In this document: piece after piece, positions 35,721 through 44,925 of the stretch
How the letters are laid out: every line of letters begins with the position of its first letter
Numbering within the stretch: the stretch's first letter is position 1
Notes under the pieces: model-generated
What the model saw: only the letters and a program-made list of their open reading frames with translations
What the model was told of the DNA's origin: nothing
The model's database searches: none
NCBI RefSeq assembly: GCF_030143245.1
Contig: NZ_JARJNS010000003.1
Coordinates: 434,001 to 498,000 of the forward strand
Source: Rhabdaerophilum sp. SD176
GTDB taxonomy: Bacteria > Pseudomonadota > Alphaproteobacteria > Rhizobiales > Beijerinckiaceae
DNA: 64,000 nucleotides
Direction: 5' to 3'
Position numbers and translations under genes: made by a program

Positions 35721-36620
35721 CTATCGCGACGGCAAGCTCGTCATGATGGACCCGATCATGATGAGGATCCCAGGGAGAAGAAGCGTTAAACCTATGGTTT
35801 CAGAGAAGGCAACATACCCGACGCCAGCCATCATCGGGAGCCGAAGAACGTCAGCTGCACAGAGCTGCAATGGACTGCCATACCGCGAAGCGCTGGCCAA
35901 TGAAGCCTGCGTCACGTAGCCCGCAGCAATCAGCGCAAAGCATGCTATCGCAATGCCAATCCAGGTTGAAAAAGTCGCATTCTGTGAGACATTCCGCACC
36001 GATTGAAACCAATCCGGATAAATAAAAAACAAAAGAATGACATATATTGGTAATTGAACAAGGTGCATCTTAAAAATTATTGCTGAAGAAGACTCCGTTT
36101 TTGCGAGATCGGCCAACATCAAGTTTGTGACTGTCAATATGCATACAGCGCTCAAAGCAACTAACAAAATATATCCGTAATCACTTGTATTGTTAAGCGC
36201 GAGCGTGATTACGATACCAAAAAACATTAAAGCCAATCCTATACGGGGGTATGTCTCCATTTTGTTCTTAAAAACAAAAATTCCTACCAACGCCGCAAAT
36301 ATCGGACCAACAAATTCAATTGTTGATACGAGCGCTACTGGCATGTTTACCAGACTCCAAACGAAAGCCAATGATCCGACAATATGCAATGCGCTCCTTG
36401 TCACTTCATGAAAGCTAAACTTCGAATTCAGTGAAATCCCACTCTTGGCCAGAACAACCCCGGCCACCAAGAGAGATCCTGCCGATCGAATTGCCACAAT
36501 TTCGATGATGTTAAAGAATTCCGACAGGTGCCGTATCGACAATGCTACTGCAATATACGCAGAAAGATATAGGAACATCCACATCAAAAACTTAGCGAAA
36601 TTGTTATTTATCCGGTCCAT
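35721..36620 (-). CDS. EamA/DMT-family transporter
   Basis: A 299-residue inner-membrane protein with about ten hydrophobic helices in two EamA halves (for example NIIEIVAIRSAGSLLVAG in the first half and YVTQASLASASRYGSP in the second). Such proteins usually export amino acids or small metabolites. The base composition is strikingly AT-rich compared with the core. It overlaps the end of the carbamoyltransferase-like gene by 13 bases, so it is translationally linked to that enzyme and may export its product. The substrate is unknown. Confidence 0.9.
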   Translation of the reverse strand: MDRINNNFAKFLMWMFLYLSAYIAVALSIRHLSEFFNIIEIVAIRSAGSLLVAGVVLAKSGISLNSKFSFHEVTRSALHIVGSLAFVWSLVNMPVALVSTIEFVGPIFAALVGIFVFKNKMETYPRIGLALMFFGIVITLALNNTSDYGYILLVALSAVCILTVTNLMLADLAKTESSSAIIFKMHLVQLPIYVILLFFIYPDWFQSVRNVSQNATFSTWIGIAIACFALIAAGYVTQASLASASRYGSPLQLCAADVLRLPMMAGVGYVAFSETIGLTLLLPGILIMIGSIMTSLPSR

Positions 36621-37612
36621 GGAGTTCCTGATAACATTCTTTCAAGTATAGCCATACGAATGGGTGTCGATAGCTTTACTTGCTGGAAATAGCCTGCGTT
36701 TGGAAGAGAATCGCATGAGGTATCCAGTTCCGAAAACCTCGGCAGCGGATTCAAAATCAAAGTGTTTGAGTTATGTTCTAGAATTTTCTTGGCTGTGATG
36801 GTGAACGGCTCCGTCTCTTGCTCTTTATCTACCGCGTCATACCCAAGAGATGCGTTAGAAAATTTGCTCATGTCCTGCATCTGGATGCTCAAAACATCGT
36901 GATCCAACGTTTCCACAACATTATGCACAACCGAGACAAGCGTGCCTAGACTGTGCAGGCGTTCCATGGCCTCCCGGACGGCAGGATTGATTGCAATTCC
37001 CGGCAGGCAGCAAAGCGTGAATCGTTGAGGCGGCCAAAGACGCAGCATCTTGACAAACGAGACGGCAAAACGAGCCTTTGTATCGCAGGAAAGGGCGATC
37101 GAAAGCTTGGAAAGATCACCCCGCATTTTGTAGATGGCGTAAATATCTATCATCGCCTGTGTTGGATGTTCGTCAGACCCGTTACCAGCATTGATGATGG
37201 GGAGATAGCTTAGCCGCGCGACTTTATACGGGAGATCCTCCAGGTGAGAGCGGACGATGATAAGGTCGCTGTAGGCCTCCACTGTCTTGATGTGATCCTC
37301 GATGGTTTCCCCAGTTGCATGGCCCATCCGACTACGATCCGGATCAAATACGTCAATTGATTGGTGCCCCAGTCTGCCCGCAGCAACCTGGAATCCGAGC
37401 CTTGTCCGTGTACTCCGCTGGTCAAACAGCGTTGCAACCATTTTGGGTCGGCGCCGGACAACATTGACAAATTGACTTTCGGCACTTTCATCGGCCAGAT
37501 TTAATTCTATCCAGTGCCTGTCGGCTCTTTCTAAAACATCACCGAGGTCAGCCTGTGAGACGGCCTCCGCACTCAGCAGGTCTTTTCCGCTAGGATAATT
37601 AGGCCTAGACAT
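36608..37612 (-). CDS. Divergent aspartate-carbamoyltransferase-like enzyme
   Basis: A 334-residue member of the ATCase/OTCase family closest in layout to E. coli PyrB. The carbamoyl-phosphate sites are kept: STRTRLGF near residue 66, HPTQAMIDI near 149, and NPLPRFSELD in the C-terminal part. By eye, the loop that carries the catalytic Lys in PyrB (LGKKGET) reads MGHATGET, and the aspartate-binding Arg/Gln segment (MTRVQKER) reads IQMQDMSK. It may therefore carbamoylate another amine or be a non-catalytic relative. No PyrI partner is visible. It precedes and overlaps an exporter gene. The base composition is low-GC. Confidence 0.88.
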   Translation of the reverse strand: MSRPNYPSGKDLLSAEAVSQADLGDVLERADRHWIELNLADESAESQFVNVVRRRPKMVATLFDQRSTRTRLGFQVAAGRLGHQSIDVFDPDRSRMGHATGETIEDHIKTVEAYSDLIIVRSHLEDLPYKVARLSYLPIINAGNGSDEHPTQAMIDIYAIYKMRGDLSKLSIALSCDTKARFAVSFVKMLRLWPPQRFTLCCLPGIAINPAVREAMERLHSLGTLVSVVHNVVETLDHDVLSIQMQDMSKFSNASLGYDAVDKEQETEPFTITAKKILEHNSNTLILNPLPRFSELDTSCDSLPNAGYFQQVKLSTPIRMAILERMLSGTPWTG

Positions 37613-37653
37613 TTCAAACCCAAAATCTACGGCATGCTTTTTCGCCGACCAAA

Positions 37654-39654
37654 TTACGCGATACCCGACGATTTCTTGGCTGAGGATTCGGTCTGATCGA
37701 CCACAGCTTGTTTTTGCGCCTTCTGCTTTTTATTGATCCTTACGTCAATGACATCGCGGAGTGCAATATCACTCATTGGCTTCGCATATACGTACCCTTG
37801 AATGCCATGAACGCTGTATTGCTGAATAACCGCCAATTGCTCATCGGTTTCAATACCTTCGACGATAATCATGAGATCGAGGTCATGGGCCAGCTGCGTA
37901 ATTGCACTCATCAAAGCCCTTGCCCTTTGTGATGTTTCAATTTCGCGGCAAAATGACTTATCGATCTTCAAGATATTGATCGGAAGCCATGCCAAATAAC
38001 TCAATGATGAAAAACCAGTGCCAAAATCATCGAGCGCAATTCTGACGCCCATGCCTCGAAGCTTCTTGAGTGTATCAACAATAAATGTTTGTTCACCGAC
38101 GATTGTTGACTCTGTCACCTCGATAATAAAGCGATTGGCGGGCAGTCCTGATTTCGCCAGCGCCGCACTGATGATAGCGGCGATATCGTGATCTTGGTCG
38201 AACTGGAACGGAGATACGTTGACGCTAATTTTCACCGAGCGCTCGAAGGAAGCAGCCGTGCGCGCCGCCTCCTCTAGCGCCCAGGCGCCGAGCACCTTGA
38301 TCAATCCGGTTCTCTCGGCAACCGGAATAAATTCTGCGGGACTTACCGATCCGCGGGTTGGGTGCGCCCAACGCATCAAGGCTTCGACATGGGTCACCGT
38401 CCCAGATCTCGGGTTGTAGATCGGCTGATAGGCCAACCAAAACTGGCCTTGCCGGATGCCTTCGCGCATTTCCGCTTCCAGCGCCACCTGGTCATTATAG
38501 GCCTTGCTCAGAGCGGGTGAGTAACTGACACAGCGGTTCCGCCCATCCGATTTTGCCTTGTAGAGCGCGATATCGACGCGCTTCATGGCTTCTTCAGACG
38601 GGAGACCTCCCTCGGCTTCAACAATTCCGATGCTGACCGTTACAGTCAAGGTGCGATTGGCCACGAGCCGTTGAACTTGTGCGAGGTGGAGGAGTCTTGT
38701 TGCCAACTGGCTGGCAGACTGGGCGTGACCCGCGGTCGCGATCATGAATTCGTCCCCGCCCATGCGCGCCGCTACGCCAGATCGGCCAATCAGTTCCGCA
38801 ATATCTGCACTCAACGAGCATATCAGGGCATCGCCAACATCATGCCCATATGTATCGTTGATGTTTTTGAAATTATCGATATCGAGTGATAGCAGTGTGT
38901 ATTTGTTATCCGAATCCGAAAGACGTTTTAGCTCGATAACAAAGCCACGACGATTGAATAGATTAGTCAAGGGATCGAGATTGACCATCTTCACAAGTTC
39001 TAAAAGTGTCTTTTGACGCGAGACAAAGACTTTATATATGACAGTGGCGCTTGAGAACGTCAGAATGACAGTCAACAACACTGTCAACCCAATAAGGATG
39101 TACGTAGGCTTGCCGGTCGCAATCAGCACAAAAACGAAGGGCAGCGAGACAGCCAACGTTTGAACACGTGTTATAACGGGTCGGGAGGTGTTCCGCCCCG
39201 AAAGGCCCGCCAGATAGCCGATCGTTTGCGCTATGGCCAGCACGGATACCGGTTGAGATTCATAATACGCGATCGCATAGGCACCAAATGAGCCGATGGT
39301 CGCCGCAGTGGTCCATGCGCCAAACATTGCCATGTATTCAAAATTATGAATTCTTATAGTTTGAAAATTGTATGTTTTAGATAATCTATATAGGTAGTGA
39401 GAATAAAGCCGAATGGCACCGATTGCCGTCATTATTGCCGCGAACACATAAAAATTTTTATCGTGACCAGAAATTATGCCAGCCCCGCCCATGACGACCG
39501 CGACGGTAGTTGCTCCGATGATTATAGGCCCGGGAGTACCGTACAGCGCATCAATCAATTCTCGATGGATTGACGCAGCGTCATCCTCTTGAATGCGAAC
39601 TTGCCCCACTTGCTTACCTACCCTCTGCAAGCACTCGCGCTTGACGTGAACCAT
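37654..39654 (-). CDS. Membrane-bound GGDEF-EAL protein (cyclic di-GMP turnover)
   Basis: A 666-residue sensor-type enzyme. About six transmembrane helices occupy residues 40-205. The GGDEF domain (about 215-375) has an intact MGGDEF active site, while the upstream RxxD inhibitory site is not evident. The EAL domain (about 385-640) keeps EALMRW, the metal ligand region DDFGTGFSSLSYL, LKIDKSF and VEGIET, so both activities are possible. The start region before the first helix is unusually long. It lies just downstream of a 577-base gap and is not obviously operonic with the carbamoyltransferase gene 41 bases beyond its stop. The composition is AT-rich. Confidence 0.95.
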   Translation of the reverse strand: MVHVKRECLQRVGKQVGQVRIQEDDAASIHRELIDALYGTPGPIIIGATTVAVVMGGAGIISGHDKNFYVFAAIMTAIGAIRLYSHYLYRLSKTYNFQTIRIHNFEYMAMFGAWTTAATIGSFGAYAIAYYESQPVSVLAIAQTIGYLAGLSGRNTSRPVITRVQTLAVSLPFVFVLIATGKPTYILIGLTVLLTVILTFSSATVIYKVFVSRQKTLLELVKMVNLDPLTNLFNRRGFVIELKRLSDSDNKYTLLSLDIDNFKNINDTYGHDVGDALICSLSADIAELIGRSGVAARMGGDEFMIATAGHAQSASQLATRLLHLAQVQRLVANRTLTVTVSIGIVEAEGGLPSEEAMKRVDIALYKAKSDGRNRCVSYSPALSKAYNDQVALEAEMREGIRQGQFWLAYQPIYNPRSGTVTHVEALMRWAHPTRGSVSPAEFIPVAERTGLIKVLGAWALEEAARTAASFERSVKISVNVSPFQFDQDHDIAAIISAALAKSGLPANRFIIEVTESTIVGEQTFIVDTLKKLRGMGVRIALDDFGTGFSSLSYLAWLPINILKIDKSFCREIETSQRARALMSAITQLAHDLDLMIIVEGIETDEQLAVIQQYSVHGIQGYVYAKPMSDIALRDVIDVRINKKQKAQKQAVVDQTESSAKKSSGIA

Positions 39655-40231
39655 TTAAGGGGCCCTCATCGTTACGAGAATTGAAAAAATTACGATATCA
39701 AATGCATGATCAATTTAAGAAAATGATAAGTTTCAGCCTGGCCGCTGTGTTGCTGGACAGGGGGCTGCGAGAAGAACCCAAAATGGTGCTGGTCAAGGCC
39801 GCAAAAAATGCTGCGGTTTATCGACACCTATTCGGCCTTAACGCCCCATAACCGGTCTGTCCGCCATCGGCCCCATCCCCGTCATTCATATGGCCAGAGT
39901 GTCTTTTGGGGAAAAGGCACTATTCGATTGCGACGCTCCGCCGGGAACGGGGCCGGAAAGAGACTGGCCGGTTTCAGGAGACCGCTCTGGCTTAGGGGGC
40001 ATTCGTCAAGCCAAGGTGAGGCGACAGCATCCGCCTCCCCAAACGGCCGCTCACATCGTTTCGGGCCAAGCCAGAAAAGCGGGCACTCCACAGGCGGTTG
40101 CGCCCCGGCGCAGCCAACTTGAGCGAAACACAGAGAAAACACCAATCAAGCAGCAGCCTGAACATGCTGGCCAGCCGAGATCGCGGCAACCTGGCTCGTT
40201 GATGTGGTGCAAGCTTAACGAAACCGCTCTG
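39655..40231. other. Intergenic region without a recognisable gene
   Basis: This 577-base stretch changes from AT-rich (39,655-39,740) to GC-rich (39,900-40,100), which suggests a junction between DNA of different origin. Short ORFs on both strands have no protein-like features. I see no RNA gene or clear inverted repeat; a remnant of a lost gene is possible. Confidence 0.5.
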
Positions 40232-41134
40232 TCATGCACCCCTTGGCCAGCTTTCACGCAAGATATCGCGGAACCTCGTTGCAGCAGGAGACAAGCGTCC
40301 ATTGCGCCGCTCTACGATGCCAATGGTTCTGACAACTGTCGGATTGTTGATCGGCTTCGTCACAATGGTCGGATGCCCATCCCTGGGAGTCGCGAGCCGA
40401 GGCAGAACTGATATTCCAACCCCTTCCTCAACAAGGCCGAGGGATGTCGAGAGATGATGCACTTCATAGAACCAGTTGAGACGCACATCGAGATTGGCAA
40501 GCGCATTGTCGAGGATCGTCCGGTTGCCCGAGTGACGGCTGACACCGATCAGCAGATGATCCGCAAGATCACGCCACTGAACATCATGCCTTCCCGCGAG
40601 GGGATGATCGCGGCGGCAGGCCAGCACAAACGGATCCTCCATCAACGGTGTGAACGTCAGATCGGGGTCGGCTGAGCCCAGCATGCTGATTCCGAACTCG
40701 CTTTCGCCGGTTGCAACGCTCCGGAGGCCCTCGCTGGCCGAAAGATCCAGTATCCGAATCCGGATATGCTGATGCAGCGCGTGGAACTTCTTGATGACCT
40801 GCGGCAGAAAATAGAAGGCTGCTGTCGGCACGCAGGCGATCGTTACCTGCCCATGCTGTAGTTTTCCGGTGGAGTTCATCGAAAGGACGGAAGTCTCCAG
40901 CTCGTCGAGCAGGCGGATGAGGAGAGGCTGCAGATCGCGTCCGGCCGCTGTAGGGGCAATGCGCCTTGTGGTTCGCTCAAGGAGGGGCGCACCGATCACT
41001 GTCTCAAGCTGCTTGATGCGCCGGCTAAGCGCCGGTTGTGACAGATTCAGCTGTTCGGCAGCCCGGTGGAAGCTTCCGCTGTCCAGCACCGCCAGAAAGG
41101 CCCTGAGGTCGAGCAATTCGCAATTGATCCGCAT
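40232..41134 (-). CDS. LysR-family transcriptional regulator
   Basis: A 300-residue regulator. The N-terminal winged HTH (about residues 5-65) contains FHRAAEQLNLSQPALSRRIKQLE, and the rest is the two-lobed periplasmic-binding-like effector domain. It is divergent from the tautomerase-TctC pair with 130 bases between the starts, the standard arrangement for a LysR activator of a small catabolic operon. The effector is likely a dicarboxylic acid related to the tautomerase substrate, which is inference. Confidence 0.93.
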   Translation of the reverse strand: MRINCELLDLRAFLAVLDSGSFHRAAEQLNLSQPALSRRIKQLETVIGAPLLERTTRRIAPTAAGRDLQPLLIRLLDELETSVLSMNSTGKLQHGQVTIACVPTAAFYFLPQVIKKFHALHQHIRIRILDLSASEGLRSVATGESEFGISMLGSADPDLTFTPLMEDPFVLACRRDHPLAGRHDVQWRDLADHLLIGVSRHSGNRTILDNALANLDVRLNWFYEVHHLSTSLGLVEEGVGISVLPRLATPRDGHPTIVTKPINNPTVVRTIGIVERRNGRLSPAATRFRDILRESWPRGA

Positions 41135-41207
41135 ATTGGAATAATATCGTCAATTTTTGCATTTAACAAGCGCTAACGGCTGCGCTACGTTCTGAATTCT
41201 GGATAAA

Positions 41208-41222
41208 TCATCGAAATTGATG
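41208..41222. promoter_or_regulatory. Possible LysR box (T-N11-A with CATC/GATG dyad)
   Basis: TCATCGAAATTGATG contains a T-N11-A pattern around the dyad CATC-N6-GATG. It lies in the gap between the divergent LysR and tautomerase genes, 43 bases before the tautomerase start. The match is short, so this is a weak call. Confidence 0.4.
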
Positions 41223-41264
41223 CTTATCCTGCAATAAAATTTGTCTCCCACGCAGGAGTGACAG

Positions 41265-42374
41265 ATGGAGACCCGGCAGATCCCCTGCATGCTGATGCGT
41301 GGTGGTACATCGCGTGGCCCATTCTTTCTCGCCGGTGATCTGCCTGCCGATCGCGACACACGGGACGCGGCTCTCATTTCCGCGATGGGCGCGGGCCATG
41401 ATTTGCAAATCGATGGCATCGGCGGCGGCAGTCCGCTCACGAGCAAGGTGGCGATAGTCTCGCGCTCGAACCGCCCCAATGCCGATGTCGATTATCTCTT
41501 CGCGCAGGTGACGGTAGCGGGACGCCGGGTCGATACCTCGCCAAATTGTGGCAATATGCTTAGCGGTGTGGGCCCTTTCGCCATTGAGAAGGGACTTGTG
41601 CAGGCCTCCTCTGGCGAAACATACGTTCGTATTTTCAATGTAAATACCGGCAAGCGGATCGAAGCCCTGATCCAGACCCCTGGAGGCCGTGTCACCTATG
41701 AGGGTGATTGCCGTATCGACGGGGTGCCCGATGCTGCTGCACCCATCCGACTTACATTTCTGGATTCTGCAGGCGCAAAGACAGGCAAACTGTTGCCATC
41801 GGGCGCGGCCATTGACGTGATCGGCGGGGTCTCTTGCACCTTGATCGATGCTGCCATGCCGCTGATGATCGTTCGTGCCGAAGATCTCGGAAAGACCGGA
41901 CAGGAGAGCCCGGCTGACCTTGATGCGGATCGCGATTTCATGGCGCGCCTTGAGGCTCTCCGCATCCAGGCTGGCCTTCGAATGGGTCTGGGCGATGTGC
42001 GCTCGCTCGTGGTTCCGAAGCCGGTTCTGATTTCAGCACCAGTCAAAGGCGGAACCCTGGCCGTACGTTATTTCATGCCGCATGCCACGCATAAGGCACT
42101 TGCTGTCACAGGTGCGGTAGGCATTGCCACGGCCTGCGCGACCGCCGGCACCATCGCCAATGCCCTTGTTCCTCATGCTGGAGTTGGAACTCCAATCCGC
42201 ATCGAACACCCGGCAGGATCCATAGAGCTGACCCTCAACCAACGGTGCGCGGATGGCCCAATCGAGGCTTCGCTTATCCGCACAGCCCGAAAAATCTTCG
42301 ACGGCTCCGTCTTTGTCCGGTTGCCAGAAACGGCTCTGCAGGACGTTGCCACACCCTTCGCCAAATCCGCCTGA
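41265..42374 (+). CDS. 4-oxalomesaconate tautomerase / PrpF-type isomerase
   Basis: A 369-residue protein of the PrpF fold (two diaminopimelate-epimerase-like halves). Family features are MLMRGGTSRGPFF at residues 6-18, DGIGGGSPLTSKVAIV near 50, SPNCGNMLSGVGPFAIE near 91 with the active-site Cys, and RVTYEGDCRIDGVPD. Relatives isomerise aconitate, methylitaconate or 4-oxalomesaconate in gallate, protocatechuate or propionate catabolism; the substrate here cannot be fixed. A CAGGAG site precedes the ATG. It is the first gene of a two-gene operon with a TctC-type receptor. Confidence 0.88.
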   Translation: METRQIPCMLMRGGTSRGPFFLAGDLPADRDTRDAALISAMGAGHDLQIDGIGGGSPLTSKVAIVSRSNRPNADVDYLFAQVTVAGRRVDTSPNCGNMLSGVGPFAIEKGLVQASSGETYVRIFNVNTGKRIEALIQTPGGRVTYEGDCRIDGVPDAAAPIRLTFLDSAGAKTGKLLPSGAAIDVIGGVSCTLIDAAMPLMIVRAEDLGKTGQESPADLDADRDFMARLEALRIQAGLRMGLGDVRSLVVPKPVLISAPVKGGTLAVRYFMPHATHKALAVTGAVGIATACATAGTIANALVPHAGVGTPIRIEHPAGSIELTLNQRCADGPIEASLIRTARKIFDGSVFVRLPETALQDVATPFAKSA

Positions 42375-42396
42375 CAACAAGATTAGGGAGAAAACC

Positions 42397-43374
42397 GTGA
42401 TCATCAATCGCCGCCAAATGACCCTTGGCCTTGCCGCTTCCACTCTTGGCCTCGCCTCAGCCCGTGCTCAGCAGCAGTATCCGTCCAAGCCCATCAAGCT
42501 GATCGTGCCCTACGCTGCTGGCGGTGGCACAGACACGATCGCCCGTGCCGTTGCACAGGGAATCGGAGAGGCAATCGGCCAGACGATGATTGTCGAGAAC
42601 AACGGCGCTGCGGGGGGCAATATCGCGACACAACAGGCGGCCTTCGCCGAGAAGGACGGCTACACGGTTCTTATGGCCAATCAGGGCCCGATGGTTGTCA
42701 ATCCCCATCTCTTCAAGTCGATGAAAGTGGATACGCTCAAGGCGTTCGACCCGGTTACGCTGCTGGCCTCTGCGCCGCTGGTCGTCGTTGTGCCCAAAGA
42801 TTCGAAATTCAAGACCCTTCAGGAACTGATTGCGTTTGGCAGGGCCAATACCGGGAAGCTCAATTACGGTTCGGCCGGCAACGGTTCCGCGAGCCATCTT
42901 GCGACAATGCTGCTGGAAAGAGCTTCGGGATTGAACGCAATCCACATTCCCTACCGCGGTGCCGGGCCGGCCATCAGCGACCTCATCTCGGCCAAGACGG
43001 ATTTCATGGTCACCACCTTCCCCTCGGTGCTGGGGCAGATCCAAGGTGGCTTGCTTCGGGCCCTTGCCGAGACCTCGAAGAAGCGCTCGCCGATAGCGCC
43101 CGAGATTCCTGCGGTGGCCGAACTGGGCTGGCCGGATTACGAAGCCGGCGCCTGGTATGGGTTCGTTGTTCCTACGGGTACGCCAAAACCGATTATCGAA
43201 CGGCTTCGGGCAGCAACATTGGAAGCTCTGAAATCTCCGCTCCTCATGGATCGCCTCGCAAAAGATGGCGCAACGCCAATTGGCAATTCACCCGAAGAAT
43301 TCGGGACGATGATGGCCAATGAGCACAAGCGTTGGGGCGAACTCATCGCCACTGCCGGGCTGAAACATGATTGA
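42397..43374 (+). CDS. TctC/Bug-family substrate-binding protein
   Basis: A 325-residue periplasmic receptor. The signal peptide is Tat-like in spacing (NRRQMTLGLAASTLGLASARAQ). The mature part has PIKLIVPYAAGGGTDTIARA, ENNGAAGGNIATQQAA and HIPYRGAGPAISDL, all family hallmarks. The GTG at 42397 follows AGGGAG. It probably binds the carboxylic acid that the preceding tautomerase acts on. No TctA/TctB genes are nearby, so it must use membrane partners encoded elsewhere or act as a sensor. Confidence 0.92.
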   Translation: MIINRRQMTLGLAASTLGLASARAQQQYPSKPIKLIVPYAAGGGTDTIARAVAQGIGEAIGQTMIVENNGAAGGNIATQQAAFAEKDGYTVLMANQGPMVVNPHLFKSMKVDTLKAFDPVTLLASAPLVVVVPKDSKFKTLQELIAFGRANTGKLNYGSAGNGSASHLATMLLERASGLNAIHIPYRGAGPAISDLISAKTDFMVTTFPSVLGQIQGGLLRALAETSKKRSPIAPEIPAVAELGWPDYEAGAWYGFVVPTGTPKPIIERLRAATLEALKSPLLMDRLAKDGATPIGNSPEEFGTMMANEHKRWGELIATAGLKHD

Positions 43375-43784
43375 TAACTGCCGGGCCTGACGAGGCATCG
43401 CTCCTTCAGGGGCGGGCCTCGGTTGTGACCTAATGCCGGGCTTCGATGATGTCCGCTTTCGCTATGCTGGCGCCGAAACCCGCCATTGCGCTTCCGGCCC
43501 CATTCCGGTCTATTGCTTTCCGGGCACATTTAACGCCCGGCCCATGGCCAGCCTGACAGCGGTTCGCAACTTAACAAGCGATGTGGTGCGCCACGTAGAT
43601 ATCAAACCATTCGGGTGCGATTCAACATCATTTCTCCGGAAAACTCCCTCCAGAAACGGAAACATGCCAATTCTGTGCGACGGTCCAGCGTCGACCTGTT
43701 TTGGCAATGATGGTGCCGGGAAATCTGCAGTTGCAGCTGGAGCTTGGCTTAGCTTGCACGGCGAGAAACGGCAGGTACTTGATC
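43375..43784. other. Intergenic region without a recognisable gene
   Basis: This 410-base gap separates the tautomerase operon from the convergent LacI gene. A loose hairpin (GAGGC / GCCTC) just after the TctC stop near 43392-43420 might end transcription. ORFs on both strands here look like chance readings. Confidence 0.5.
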
Positions 43785-44807
43785 CTAGCTCGCAGAGTGG
43801 ATGCCCAGCCGCGCAGGTCGTTCGACAATCCTGTGATCTAGCACGATCTGATTGGTCGGTTTTGGAAACAGGAGCGCCTCGACGATTGCAGCACCATAGG
43901 CGTCGTAGGGGATGCGGACGGAACTGAGTTCGGGCGCAAGCCATTCGTTGATTGGGGAGTCATCGAAGCCGATCATGCGCGGCGTGGGGACCTCCGGTCC
44001 TGCTTCCCGCCAGGCCCTTGCCGCGCCAAACGCAATAAGGTCACTCGTTCCAATCACGAGATCCGGGACATGCCGGTCGCCGATGAGCCGCCTTGCAGAT
44101 TCAAAGCCGATATTGAGGTGGTCCACGGCATCCGGTGACAGCACCCAAGACTTTGGCAAGGGCGCCCCTGCCGCGGCGAAGCCCGTGAGGATTCCAGAGA
44201 CACGATCGCGCGTCGCCGAGGAGGTGATCGGCGCATGGATCAGCGCTGCCTTTCGCAGGCCGCGCGCCATGGCCCAGGCGGCGACATCTTCCCCTGCCCG
44301 ACGATTGTCAATGCCGATGAACGTGCTCTCGCGTCCCGTCGGATCCTGACGATTGACGAACACGACCGGCGTTGCCGGGTCCTGAAGACGTCGCAACGCC
44401 GGGCTATCAACGGCGCCAAGGAGCACGATCGCGCGCGCCTGTTGTGCAAGCATCTCGCGCAGGAACTCATCCTGAAGCTCCGGCTGGTCGTGCGTGTCGC
44501 ACAGAACCATGACGAGGCCGGCGCCCCGGATCGCAACTTCGGCTGAAGCGGCAATCGCCGCCATCACCGGATTGGCCAGATTGGAAGCAAGAACGGCGAC
44601 AAGCCGGCTGGTGCGTTGCCTCAGATCGCGCCCCGCACTGGTGGTTCGATAGTCGAGAGTCGCGATGGCCTTGCGCACACGCTCGATGGTGTCGGCCGAT
44701 GCCTTGTTCGCCACACCATTCACGACACGTGAAACCGTGGCGATCGAAACCCCGGCAAGCGCAGCGACATCCTTGATGGAACTCGACTGGACCGTTCGCC
44801 GCACCAT
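43785..44807 (-). CDS. LacI-family transcriptional regulator
   Basis: A 340-residue sugar-responsive repressor. The HTH with hinge is near the N terminus (SIKDVAALAGVSIATVSRVVNG, residues 10-31 in the listed frame), followed by a periplasmic-binding-like sensor domain (GIDNRRAGEDVAAWAM and IGFDDSPINEWL). The ATG at 44807 was chosen; a GTG at 44846 would run to the edge of the operator. It is divergent from the ABC transporter operon and should repress it until a sugar is bound. Confidence 0.93.
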   Translation of the reverse strand: MVRRTVQSSSIKDVAALAGVSIATVSRVVNGVANKASADTIERVRKAIATLDYRTTSAGRDLRQRTSRLVAVLASNLANPVMAAIAASAEVAIRGAGLVMVLCDTHDQPELQDEFLREMLAQQARAIVLLGAVDSPALRRLQDPATPVVFVNRQDPTGRESTFIGIDNRRAGEDVAAWAMARGLRKAALIHAPITSSATRDRVSGILTGFAAAGAPLPKSWVLSPDAVDHLNIGFESARRLIGDRHVPDLVIGTSDLIAFGAARAWREAGPEVPTPRMIGFDDSPINEWLAPELSSVRIPYDAYGAAIVEALLFPKPTNQIVLDHRIVERPARLGIHSAS

Positions 44808-44848
44808 GTCGCTTGAAGTTTTTCTCGCCAATGATAGGGTTGCCACAA

Positions 44849-44862
44849 GGAAAACGTTTTCC
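44849..44862. promoter_or_regulatory. LacI-type operator (perfect 14-bp palindrome)
   Basis: GGAAAACGTTTTCC is a perfect palindrome with the central CG step usual for LacI-family operators. It lies between the LacI gene and the ABC transporter operon, 63 bases before the first transporter start. Confidence 0.8.
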
Positions 44863-44925
44863 CTTGTTTTCCCTGAAAGTCAAGAACCGGCTTACCGGCA
44901 AATTGTCAGCCCTTGGGAGGAAAAA

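Noticed and set aside
39808-40122. Open frame between the GGDEF-EAL and LysR genes
   Set aside because: No ribosome binding site, Ser/Arg/His-rich low-complexity translation, and no matching family features.
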